DNA from: Linanthus parryae
Taxonomy: Eukaryota > Streptophyta > Magnoliopsida > Ericales > Polemoniaceae
Assembly: GCA_023055425.1 (NCBI GenBank)
Contig: JALGPY010000034.1
Span: 1,054,001 to 1,118,000, forward strand
Reading direction: 5' to 3'
DNA: 64,000 nucleotides
The notes under the pieces were generated by a model. It searched no databases. It was not told where the DNA came from and saw only the letters and a list, made by a program, of their open reading frames with translations. A program made the position numbers and the translations under genes. Each line of letters opens with the position of its first letter. Within the stretch, counting starts at the first letter, position 1. Of this stretch, positions 10,411-20,599 are shown piece after piece.

Positions 10411-13400
10411 CTGAAAACAGTTAATAGAAACAAAATTAGAACGAGATGCTGAAATAAAAGTACTTTTATATGGAAATTAAGAACTTTATTTTTTTTAGAA
10501 GTGAAATTAAGAATTTTCATCCGACACTGAAAATGACACCGAAGGAGCCAAACACATCACCAGAGCAACAACTGAACCAAAAGAAACAGTATCACTATAA
10601 GGGAGACAGGCAGAGGTCAAGCTCTCTGAAATAAAGTTGAAAGCAGCATATGTATAGGTGAGCAAGAATAATTCTGAACCACAACCTCTGAACCAACACA
10701 GTTACAAAAGGTGTTGATTTCTATTGCACGAGCAATCATCTACAGTTGCATAATGAAGTCGTAAGGCAGAGGCCTGGGTATTATTTGGACAACGTCTGAC
10801 ATTAAGACTCTGCTAATCGTAATTCAATTCCAGATTCACACAAGAAAATTGGCATTCAGATACTTGGGTCAAATTTGGACGACGCCCAAACGACAAGAAC
10901 TCTGGGTGTTCTTTGGATTCATCTTGTGGAAGTCGCTGAGCAACTTCCAAGTACTCTGTGCTTATCAAATTCTACTTCTGAACCTCTGTAGTGAATCTCT
11001 GTTCTGCATACTTTATACAATGTTCTGCTCAATTCCTAACCAAACAACTTCAGACATGTGTTGCAAATTCGTTACCAATCTTGAAACATTCCTCCATCTA
11101 AATGACTCATGTCTACTTCCTTTTTAACCTAAATATGGGGAGGTCCTTCAATACAATTGCTGGATGGTAGATTTCGTCAGAATTGCCATTTGTTACAGTT
11201 TTGATCTAAACTCTAAAAGTTGGTTCGAATAGAAATGCATTTGTTTACTAAGTCAGATGTAAAGGTAATTCTACCATTGATTGGAAGTGATAAATGCACT
11301 AGACCCCATTTCTGTTTGTTTATGGACTAGAGTCCATACACATTTGCTTACGGAAACAAGGATTTCTAGATATTTCCTGTCAGTCTGGCTGATGGAGTTG
11401 TTACACTAAAAGAAGCCTTCACCGCAATGACAATATAAATACAACCGCAACTAGCATTCTAAAACACCTGAGTTGTGAGCACGTGAAGAACATATATCCC
11501 AGGAATGTATCCAAACTTCCATACCTTCACACATGTTCGTTAGATTAATCCTTCATCATGCATATTTATATATTGTGTCCTCCTCGACCAGTCATTTGCT
11601 AATACTTTTGACATTGAAACGGGGTAAGGCATGGAAGATATATAAGAGATCAAATTGCAACTTAGAATCAAATTCAGAATGCAATAAAGAAAGAACAATA
11701 TGCGGGCTGATGAGAGAGACGCCAATACAATCAAGAGTCGACTAGGTAAGACACAATATTTGGAAATTTTCGAGGCTCTCTTGCTCTCATCTATTATCAA
11801 GCACTTCCTCTCATCCTGACTGAAACTTAAGTCTTGTTTTTGTTTGTACATCTTATTTGTGAATGACTATGATATTATCATTTTGCACATGTATAATAAT
11901 TACACACGTGAGCATATCTGCTTGATTTTTTTTACTGTCCTGGACAAGTAACAGAGAGGATGGGGACCTATATCCCCACAAAGAAGTTCATGGTCAACGA
12001 GAGAGCAAATAACCAACACTATCAATTGTTTCTTGCCTGTTGCAACACATTGGAACAAGCAAGTTTCATAAGCCTGCACTTATTTTCGGAGAAATGCTTA
12101 CATTTCTCAGTCCTTGAGCTGATTTTGCAAGTTAATTTTATAAAGAAATTTGTACCATTAGTTTGGATTTTTCTGTCACCGCTGTTCGGTTATTAACTTC
12201 TTTTAAATGAGCATCATTTAGTCCAAGCTGCTGGTGACAAAAAAAAGCAAATACAGCAAACATGGTACCAAAGGCCGTATGTTGTTTGTGACATTGTTGT
12301 GTGCAATATCACTATATAATTCTGGTTTTCGATTGCAAGTTCTTTTCTTTTTTATCAATTCACATAGTCTGCAGTTATGAGCTTTTATTTGTGTGCCTCA
12401 AATCATTTTTCTTTTGCTAGACATGAAGTTCTTCTGAATAGGCCCCCAACTGCTAATAATATAATTAGTGACGGATTATGAACTCTACTTTATGTGCATT
12501 ATGCAAGTCTACGGATAATTTTCCCATCGCAGATTACATTATTCTCCAGCCAATATTTTCTTTTGCATCCCCTTTAGCTGCTAGAAGTGAAAGCTTTACT
12601 TCACAGTTCACATAGTGATCTTCTCAGCCAAAAGCTAATCAAAAAGATAATATGGGGGAGAATTATCAAAATCCAGAATTCCAGATATGGCATGCTCTTC
12701 AAAAAATAACAATTTCAAACCAGGTCATAAGGAGGCCGCAGAATATCAAATGAGTTGATAAATGCATAGAAGCTAGGCAATGATGAGAACACAACACCTA
12801 CTAAAACCAGCGGCTGACAGGCAAAATGCTTACTGTAATCTGAAAAATCAAAGTCCTTGCCGGTTAGAAACCCTTGTACCTTGGGGTTATTATGGTTGCC
12901 CAGAACTTGCAAGCTAATTGTATTCTGAGCAATCGACTTCGTGGTAGCTCTATATCCTACGATTCTACCTATGTCCCTAATCTACTTTTTAAAATTTTCC
13001 TACTTAAACAAATACACATGTTAACTTTAGTTCTTAGAGAAACGGCCCTTTTGAAGTGTTGTTGATAGTCATCATTTTATACACGACCCTGAAATATTAA
13101 TTGGTCATTCATGTCTTTTTGGTTCAACATCAGGATGCACCACAATGTTAACATAAAGTTTCCTCAACGGATTAAACTCGACTGTAGAAAAAAATTAGCT
13201 TCTCTTGGATCCATAATCAGTTCATTTATAAGAGAGCACAAGTAAAACTGCATAAGAGAAGCAGGAGCGCACGTGCTTCCTACTAGTACACTAAAACATA
13301 GTAAGAACTAGTAGTTAACTGTTAGATACAATAATACATAAAGCAGAATATTTAGTCAAATCAATTTTAGGTGAATATTTTTTTTCGTACTTGTAGTCTC

Positions 13401-13871
13401 AGAAGTCACATTTTGAGGGATTCTTGGGGTTGTTATGGATGCTCAGAACTTGCGAGCTAGTGTAATCTGAGCAATCGAGTACGTGGTAGCTCTGTGCCTG
13501 GCCTATCTCCCTAATCTACATTTTCAAATTTTCCAACTTAAACAGAAACACATGTAACCTTTAGCTCTTAGGGAAACGGCCAATTTGAAGTATTGTTGAT
13601 AGTCATCATTTTATACATAACCCTGAAATATTAAAATATTAATTGGTCGTCGTGTCTTTTTGGTTCATCATCAGGATGCACCAGTGTTCACATAAAGTTT
13701 CCTCAACAGAGTAAACATGGATCTAGAAAAATTAAGCTTCTCTTTGAAATCAGTTCATTTATAAGAAAGCACAAGTAAACTGCATAAGAGAAACGGGAAC
13801 AACCTTAACAAAAACAAAATATGGCTGCACATTTTTAGAAAAACCCATCGCATGGAGGATGAGTAATCCTT
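10411..13871 (-). other. Candidate 3' UTR intron / flank, no gene recognised
   Basis: No family-level coding signal was seen. A minus-strand frame at 12715-12912 (65 codons, hydrophobic centre 'PLVLVGVVFSSLPSFYAF') is not recognised and could be a fragment of a captured gene or chance. The right end contains the tandem flank duplication listed separately. Confidence 0.4.
12872..13797. repeat. Direct duplication of F-box 3' flank
   Basis: About 12872-13265 and 13415-13797 are diverged direct repeats of the same 390-bp block: both have 'cagaacttgc', 'gagcaatcga', 'cgtggtagctct', 'gttgatagtcatcatttta' and 'gaaatatt', and end with the 'agcacaagtaaa' block that adjoins the F-box stop codons. Either a local duplication or a lost gene copy whose flank alone survives. 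Confidence 0.75.
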
Positions 13872-13878
13872 TACCTGA

Positions 13879-15050
13879 TTAATTAAGAGATGCAAGGCTC
13901 TCACTGTATATGAATATTTGCGTTCCGCATTCTTCTTTCTCGAAGTTCTTGGTCTCTCCTTTCTCGGGATCATACAAGTACAAATCGCAGTCCGGTTCCT
14001 CACACAAGAGTACCAAATCAACATCATCCTTCCTGAGAAACCCGATAGCAAATCTAACCTTAATGGACGGTAGACACGTCAGTAGTTTATACCAGGAGTG
14101 ATTGCCACCACCACAATCATTCAACACCCATACATTGACATCATTACCGGAACTACCAGAATCAAACTCATTATTGACTAACATAGCAAGAGATTCTTTG
14201 TAAGCTGCAAGATGACAGTAGACAGAGCCGGGAGGGAATGGCATCTCGATCCGTTGAAACACCTCATCGATCATGTTGTAACTCAAAATGTACATATCTA
14301 ATGTCCTACTATTCTGATGCAGAGCTACATGCCAATGCACGTACCCATTCACGAATGAGGCGCCAAGTTTAGAACTCAAACCACCCGATCGGATCGTGTA
14401 AGGGACATGCATACACTTCTCATTCCACGAATCAGTAGCAGTAGAAAACACATTGACCTGCGCTCTACCCTCTCCTGATTCTGTACCTGTCAACCTAATT
14501 TGGGCAATCTTAAAAGCATTGGTGACTGGATCGTAGCACAATTCAGAACCATACCAGCCACCATTACTGAAAAACTCCAGTTCGTTTCCATCCGGACCAT
14601 ACATCGGAGCACCACCAATTTCCCTAATCTGTCTAGTGGCAGGGTTCCAAAGAGCATACATTTGTGGGCGTTCTGAGAGAGATAAGCAAGCTACTCCGTT
14701 GAAACAACCCACCATTTCAAATTGGGCCAGGTAACCACGAAATGCCAATTGCTTTGTGATATCGCCGAATCCGAAAGACACGGTAGTCCTTGGATTCCTA
14801 GAACGAGAATAATTCTTCTCACAGGAATAGAGCAAAAGAGATACTTTATTCTTGTTGGTTTATAGTGCATGGACACGAAATTAGGAGAGATTATGAGAGA
14901 AAACCAGTGCTTGGAGACGCACTTGAAGCGTAAGAGGGATTTCACCGGCAGTCTCGCGAGGATCTCAAGTACATCGTCTTCGCTTAACTCTTTCTGGATT
15001 ATATCTCCTCCTTCTTTTTCAACGAGATCTGTAGAGGAGGAATCCATCAT
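13879..15050 (-). pseudogene. F-box/FBA gene with a single frameshift
   Basis: The N-terminal frame (start at 15050, 'MMDSSSTDL') holds an intact F-box ('LSEDDVLEILARLPVKSLL', then 'CVSKHWFSLIISPNF'). Near 14860 the frame changes by one base, and the remaining 318 codons (13879-14835) form an uninterrupted FBA region with 'VGCFNGVACLSL', 'WNPATRQIREIG', 'VNGYVHWHV', 'YNMIDEVFQRIEMP', 'LYLYDPEKGE' and the ending 'SLASLN'. Only this one indel separates it from an intact gene, so it is either a young pseudogene or a base-calling error. The donor 'CAG|GTAAAG' lies right after the stop. If intact it would be an SCF substrate receptor. Confidence 0.85.
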
Positions 15051-15101
15051 AGTCGTCTCCTTCAGAGAAGACGCATTTCCAGCTGCTGCGGAATCGGGGG
15101 T

Positions 15102-15111
15102 TTTAGGGTTT
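15102..15111 (-). promoter_or_regulatory. Telo-box-like motif upstream of F-box copy
   Basis: AAACCCTAAA on the minus strand, about 55 bases before the start codon at 15050. The same motif and spacing occur upstream of 20024 and in the remnant near 300. Telo-boxes are known in plant promoters of growth-related genes; function here is inferred. Confidence 0.5.
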
Positions 15112-15149
15112 CAGTCTTTCAGATGCTCTCTGTCTGTCAGTCTGTAGTG

Positions 15150-16349
15150 TGAACCTCCATCGGTAGTTTTCGATAAATATAGATATTTACCCCCATATGT
15201 TTTCAATTTCACGAACTCGGCATCTTTTTTGTTTGCGTAAAAGACAATTTTACCCCCTATATTGATCGCATGACATATTTACGCCTTCCATTTTTGGAAA
15301 AGACACTTTAGCCCTTCTCTCCGTCCCCGTGATTGTGATGCAGTTACTCTAGGGTGGGGTCTGTAACGTAAAACAGCTTTTGAGCAAAAAAGTCTATTAT
15401 ACCCTTATGTAACTCCCATATTTTACATCACATAGGAGAAAATGTATCCTAAAATTATTATTAGGGACATACCTCATCTCCATACTAATGACAGACAAAA
15501 AAAGATGTAAATTTCTTGAAGTTGGGCACACCAAAGGGGTGAACGTATCAGTTTTTCCAAACTGAGAGGAGTGAAAGCATCCTTTAGTCGAACTATAGGG
15601 GGTGAAAGTGTCTTTTGCCCTTTCTCTTTTAGAAAAACTGTCACAACGAAGGAACATAGAGATTCAACAAAAATCTGGCACCCTTTAGAAATTTGGATTA
15701 CTGGTGGTGGGACAGGTAGGTTATGGTAACTAGTATGTTGGTCGTTAGAGTTCTTGGTTCACCGCTGTTTTGGGTGTGTGGCTATTATAACCCGCTCATC
15801 TTAAAGAGGAATGTTAAACAGGTTGGATGGGTTGAGCTAATTCATACTTGAACCTATTTATACGCTAAACCCGCTCAATTGACAACTTTAGAGATATTAC
15901 AAAGTAACTGAGACAAAGCGGATAGCACAATAAATTTGTGTGAGCAACAATGGTTAAAAAGGCGGAATCTAAGTAGGAACTAAGAGCACAATTTGTGTGA
16001 GTCAACTTTTACTCCTGTATAGATCTCAGTTTGATAATAACAATGCTTCCAACTGCAAGAATAACAACAGCGAATTCGAGCTTGGAATACTGCTCCTTGT
16101 CAAGTTAAAAACAAAGTAATATGATTCTGTGTATTACTGATATGCATAAGTTTAACCCTTATATGACAAAAATACTAGAGGCTACAGTAATGATTGTGCA
16201 ACTTAAAACAAATGTAGCCATATGCGCACATTTTACCAGATACTTACAATAGTGTCAAGAGGTTTAAGTACACGGCAATGGACTATCGACAAGTTAATAC
16301 CACATCTACAATAAACACAAGACTAGCAATGCACAACAAAGGATCAAGA
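15150..16349. other. Intergenic, no gene
   Basis: It carries the same diverged upstream repeat as 9150-9260 and 20120-20230 (phrases 'aaaagacac' and 'tttacccccta'). Short frames show no family features. Nothing else was recognised. Confidence 0.45.
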
Positions 16350-16494
16350 CGAGCTAAATTATAGTTTCCCTCAAACCATCTAGATCTGCAGATAGAATGA
16401 GACAAATGCTGGATGTCATCATAGCGGAAACAGTTCATGTGTAAGCTTGCGGGGATTATATCCTCTACACAAATCTTCGAGCTCTTGCCTTTTG
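16350..16494 (-). other. Candidate 3' UTR exon of intact F-box gene 18834-20024
   Basis: It is similar to 10280-10410 and 27430-27606 and starts on the minus strand after an acceptor-like 'gattacag'. The distance from the donor at the stop codon would give an intron of about 2.3 kb. Confidence 0.45.
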
Positions 16495-18825
16495 CTGTAA
16501 TCAGATAATATAAACAAAATTAGTATGAAGTCACTCAAATAAAGTTGAAAGCAACATAAAAATAGGAGCAAGAATGGTTCCGACCCAGAGCCTCTTTAAG
16601 AACACGTTTATATCTGGTCACCACCACCCACATCCTATACAGATATCATAATGTTAGAAACCGTGAACTTGGTTAATATGTGAGTGAACTTTAAATTAAC
16701 GCATTAATATACATTGACAGGGGCCGGCTTAGGGTTGCACGAGGAAACTACAATCAGCATGTAATTCATTTTCCCAAAACTACTGTGGCTGAGCCACCTC
16801 CAAAGTAGCATAAAACTCAAACACTCAAACAGACCCAGAACCTAAACCTCAGGAACTTCCCTTGCCAACGTGCCTAGCATCAAAAGGGAACTTTTACCGT
16901 CACTAGAAGTTTAATATCTTTATCTACCATTTTTTCTTACACCATCAACACATACCATACCAAGTATACACAAGAAAATGCATCAAAACCATAGTTCTCG
17001 TTTTTGGCAAGATCTTACTATACACGATACATAGGTTAAGATACAATTTAATACGCCAACATGTAGGTATATGAACCTGTGACACAAACCAGTAGGTATG
17101 AACGAACATACAAATCTGTTTGTATCAAGAACAAGCAGCGGGTTCAAAAAATCAAATGCTCATTGGAGTATTAAATCTATATAAAAAATGAGCTTGAAAT
17201 GGAGAAGATAACCCCAAAGTATACAAAGTCCTACCAAACAGTGAATAGCCTTCAGTAACATACTCTAACCATAGAGAACAGGGATAGCCTATCCGAATAC
17301 CCAGTCACTTCACATCTCCCATCTGAAACTATTTACCCACAGTTGTTTTGAAATTCAAACTATTTACCCACAGCAGAATACAAAATTGAGACACTGTATT
17401 TTAACTACTATGACGAGTCCCAATATTCTACAGGTTCCAATTTAGAGAAGAATGCAAAAGTTTCACAATGAAATTTACAAAAACAGATTCAGACCCCGCA
17501 TCCAACTCCCTTCAATAATCACACTTAACAAACAGAGCATTAGCAACACTGCAAGCTAAAAATAGTCAGCATGCCACATATAAGCTGCTTTTTCTCTAAC
17601 TAAATTATTAACTGTTGGTATCCAAATTTCAATGTGGGATCCAAGTTTCTATAGATTTTTATTACAACTCAGTTGATGATTATCTGATATCGGGTTGGTC
17701 TTTCCCAAAAAATTGGCATATACTTTATATAAAAGAAATTGTGATGTGTCCATCTCTTTTTCTATCTTTCATTTCTCTGTAAGTCTGAACTTTTCAATTC
17801 TCTTTTATCTTTTCAGCCACTTTGGATGATAAAAATATCATCTGGCCAGACTCCAGAGATATCAAGAGGAAGAAAACATTGTCCGTTGAGTATTTATGTG
17901 AGAAACACCCGTTTAGCTTGAAAGGCTTCCAAACTAATTGTTTTCCCTCTTTGAGAATGCATAGAGCTCTTCTTTGCTCATATGAAACTATCTCAGCTAT
18001 TATAAAACCATTCCAAAATTCATTGTAAATACTTATCTATATTGCAGTACCATATAATAAAGAATTTCAAGATAATAAGCACTTATATAAAAGTGTGGTA
18101 TTTTGAAAGTTTTTAACTTTTAACATGTCTTTGCAAATGCAATTTCTTGCATATTGAGGCTGATTATTGTCCGTTTTCCTCTTCCCAGTTGTGTTTGGCT
18201 GATAAGAAGTGCAAATTAGAAATTTGATGGGTAAACATTCCTTTCATCTGAAGTAAATGTTACTTATTGATGTATCCAACAAAACAAACACAGAGAATCA
18301 GACCATTTGATCACAAGAAAAAAGGAAAACATGCACCTAACTCAAGTAGTTACTGAGGGAGGTGGTTAAAGGTATTCTTGGGGATGTTACTGTAATTCAT
18401 AACTTGCAAGCTAATTTTGTACAGAGCAATCAAGCTCATCGGTAGGCCGTATTACTATTAGTGTCCCAATTTTTCTCTATTCCTACTTAACAAAATACAT
18501 ACCCATATCTTCGTTATCAAGAAGGGCCGTTTTGAACTGTTCTTGATAATCTTCATATTATACTTAATCAATCAATATTGATAGTTTATCATATCTTATT
18601 CATTCAAATTAAGAATGCCCCAAAAGTTTCACATGAAATTTCCATGATGGGAGTGAACTGGACTTGACTTTAAAAGAACATATAAAGCTTCACTTGAATC
18701 CATAATCAGTTCCATTAGATGAAGAGCACAAGTGAATCTGCATAAGAAAAAACAAGAGCTATCTTGACATATAATACTGCCTCGTGTTTATTATAAAACC
18801 CCGGACATGGATATAACTAGTAATT
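16495..18825 (-). other. Candidate 3' UTR intron of F-box gene 18834-20024
   Basis: No coding gene was seen. It aligns in order with 5180-7772, which lies below the sister pseudogene 7780-9024, so gene and flank duplicated as one unit of at least 4.5 kb. The 68-codon plus-strand frame at 17822-18028 is also present in decayed form near 6770-6950 and shows no protein features. Confidence 0.5.
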
Positions 18826-18833
18826 TACCTGAT

Positions 18834-20024
18834 TTAGTAAAGCGATGCAAGGCTCTCGCTGTATAGGAAGGTACGCCATCCGTTGTCTTTTTTCCAGAAC
18901 ATGCTGGTATTCCCAGTCTCTGGATCATACAAGTACGAACAATTGTCCTCATCCTTGCGCAAGAGTATCAAGTCAATGTTATCCTTTCTGAAAAAGCCTA
19001 AAGCCAATCTAATCTTGAAGGATGGTTTACAAGTCAGTAGTTTAGACCAAGAGTGGTTGGCACCACCGGAATCACTCATCACCCACACAATAACATCATC
19101 ATAGGAGCTACGAGAACCAGTCCTCCACTCATGGGCAAATACAGCAAGAGATCCTTTGTAGGCAGTAAGACGACAGTAGTCACAGACGGGGATGGATGGA
19201 AGCTCAATCCTTTCAAAGACCTCGTCATTAAAGTTATAGCTTAAAATATACATATCTACTCGGTCAATTCTCATATTGGTCTCATCTCTGCTTTTAATAT
19301 GTACAACCCAATGCATGTACCCATTCACACATGAGAAGCCACGAGTATTACTGAAATCACTTGCATCACTTATCACGATCCGATAAGGGACATGTACACT
19401 CTTCTGTATCCATGAATTAGTAGCAGTAGAGAACACATTGATCAGTGCCATAGTCTGTCCTCCTCCTTTTGTAGGAATCAAACTAATATGTGCAATGTTA
19501 AAAGCATTTGTGCCTGAATCGAAGTAAAATCCAGAGCTATACCAAACCTTTTCAATATTCATCACATCACCTCTATGTGGAGCACAACCAATTTCCCTAA
19601 GCTGTCTAGTGGCAGGGTTCCAAAGGGAATACCTCTGTTGTGGGCGTTGTGAGAGAGATAAGCAAACCACACCATTGAAACAACCCACGATTTCAACACC
19701 ATCCACTTGACCGGAAAATGTCAGATTTTCCGTGACGTCACCGAATCCGAAAGAGTAGGTGGTGGTGTATGGAGGCGTTACAAGCAGCATAATCGAATAT
19801 GACAAGAGAGAGACTCGGTTCGTGCGGTGCTGGGTGATGAAATTAGGAGAAATGATCAGTGAATTGCAGAACTTGGAGACGCACCTGAAACGTAACAGAG
19901 ACTTCACCGGCAGTCTAGCGAAGATCTCGACTATGTCATCTTCGGCTAACTCTTTCTTCAATCTCTTGCCGTCTTCTTCTTCAGGAGGCGCTGAAGAGGA
20001 AGAAGACTCCATCATTGCTCGCAT
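18834..20024 (-). CDS. F-box protein with FBA type 1 domain
   Basis: Open frame of 396 codons without breaks. The F-box lies at about residues 26-64 ('LAEDDIVEIFARLPVKSLL', then 'RCVSKFCNSLI'). The F-box-associated region begins near residue 110, with 'VGCFNG' at 113-118 and 'WNPATRQ' at 135-141, then 'FSTATNSW', 'VNGYMHW', 'EVFERIELP', 'YKGSLAVF' and 'SYLYDPE', ending 'SLASLY'. Length and layout match the At3g06240/CPR1-like F-box family, whose members bind SKP1 through the F-box and present substrates to SCF ubiquitin ligases. Its substrate is unknown. Homologues start 'MESSS' or 'MDSSS', so the Met at 20012 (residue 5) may be the true start. The Trp usual in the SK-W-SL motif is Cys here and in the pseudogene at 7780. 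A splice donor 'CAG|GTAAA' lies three bases after the stop. Confidence 0.93.
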   Translation of the reverse strand: MRAMMESSSSSAPPEEEDGKRLKKELAEDDIVEIFARLPVKSLLRFRCVSKFCNSLIISPNFITQHRTNRVSLLSYSIMLLVTPPYTTTYSFGFGDVTENLTFSGQVDGVEIVGCFNGVVCLSLSQRPQQRYSLWNPATRQLREIGCAPHRGDVMNIEKVWYSSGFYFDSGTNAFNIAHISLIPTKGGGQTMALINVFSTATNSWIQKSVHVPYRIVISDASDFSNTRGFSCVNGYMHWVVHIKSRDETNMRIDRVDMYILSYNFNDEVFERIELPSIPVCDYCRLTAYKGSLAVFAHEWRTGSRSSYDDVIVWVMSDSGGANHSWSKLLTCKPSFKIRLALGFFRKDNIDLILLRKDEDNCSYLYDPETGNTSMFWKKDNGWRTFLYSESLASLY

Positions 20025-20048
20025 TTCCCCCTGCTGCGAATTTGGGGG

Positions 20049-20058
20049 TTTAGGGTTT
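20049..20058 (-). promoter_or_regulatory. Telo-box-like motif upstream of intact F-box gene
   Basis: AAACCCTAAA on the minus strand, about 30 bases upstream of the start codon, followed by CCCCC as in the related copies. No TATA box was recognised nearby. Confidence 0.5.
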
Positions 20059-20109
20059 CAAATGCTCTCGGCGACTTCCATCTTCTGTCTTTACTTTTTG
20101 TTTTAAATC

Positions 20110-20555
20110 ATTTTTTTTTTGGGTAAAAAACACTTTGACCACCTTAAGTTTGATGCACAGACACTTTCCAACCTTGCAGTTTTGGAAATGACACTTTTAC
20201 GCCTTTAGTGCGCTAAACCTAAGGACACTTATGCCCATGATTATATCATTTCCTACTCTAAGATGGAAACTTTTTGTTCTAGAAACCACTAACAGTGACC
20301 ACCTCTACCCACAGGCTGATGGGGTCACAACTAAGGAATTTAGGTAATGGGCTTAAATTTGTTGCACTTAGAGGGGTGAACGTGTCATTTCCCAAACAGA
20401 AAGAGGCGAAAGTGTCTTTTAAAATGTCACCGTACTTGGTAGTAGTATCTCTGTTTCGCCAGAATCTTCCCACTACATTATTCACGGGCCAGTCTTTTCA
20501 GTAGACTATACACAGGTCCCTTTGACCGGGTGATTTGATTAATAAAACCATTCTT
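20110..20555. other. Intergenic upstream sequence, no gene
   Basis: It contains the diverged upstream repeat seen at 9150 and 15190. About 20517-20550 ('ctttgaccgggtgatttg') resembles one arm of the inverted-repeat element at 412-606; the other arm was not found. It is bounded by the poly-T (3' end) of the LINE. Confidence 0.4.
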
Positions 20556-20599
20556 TTTTTTTTTTTGTCAACCAGAATTTCATTAACAAAACTCAAGAA

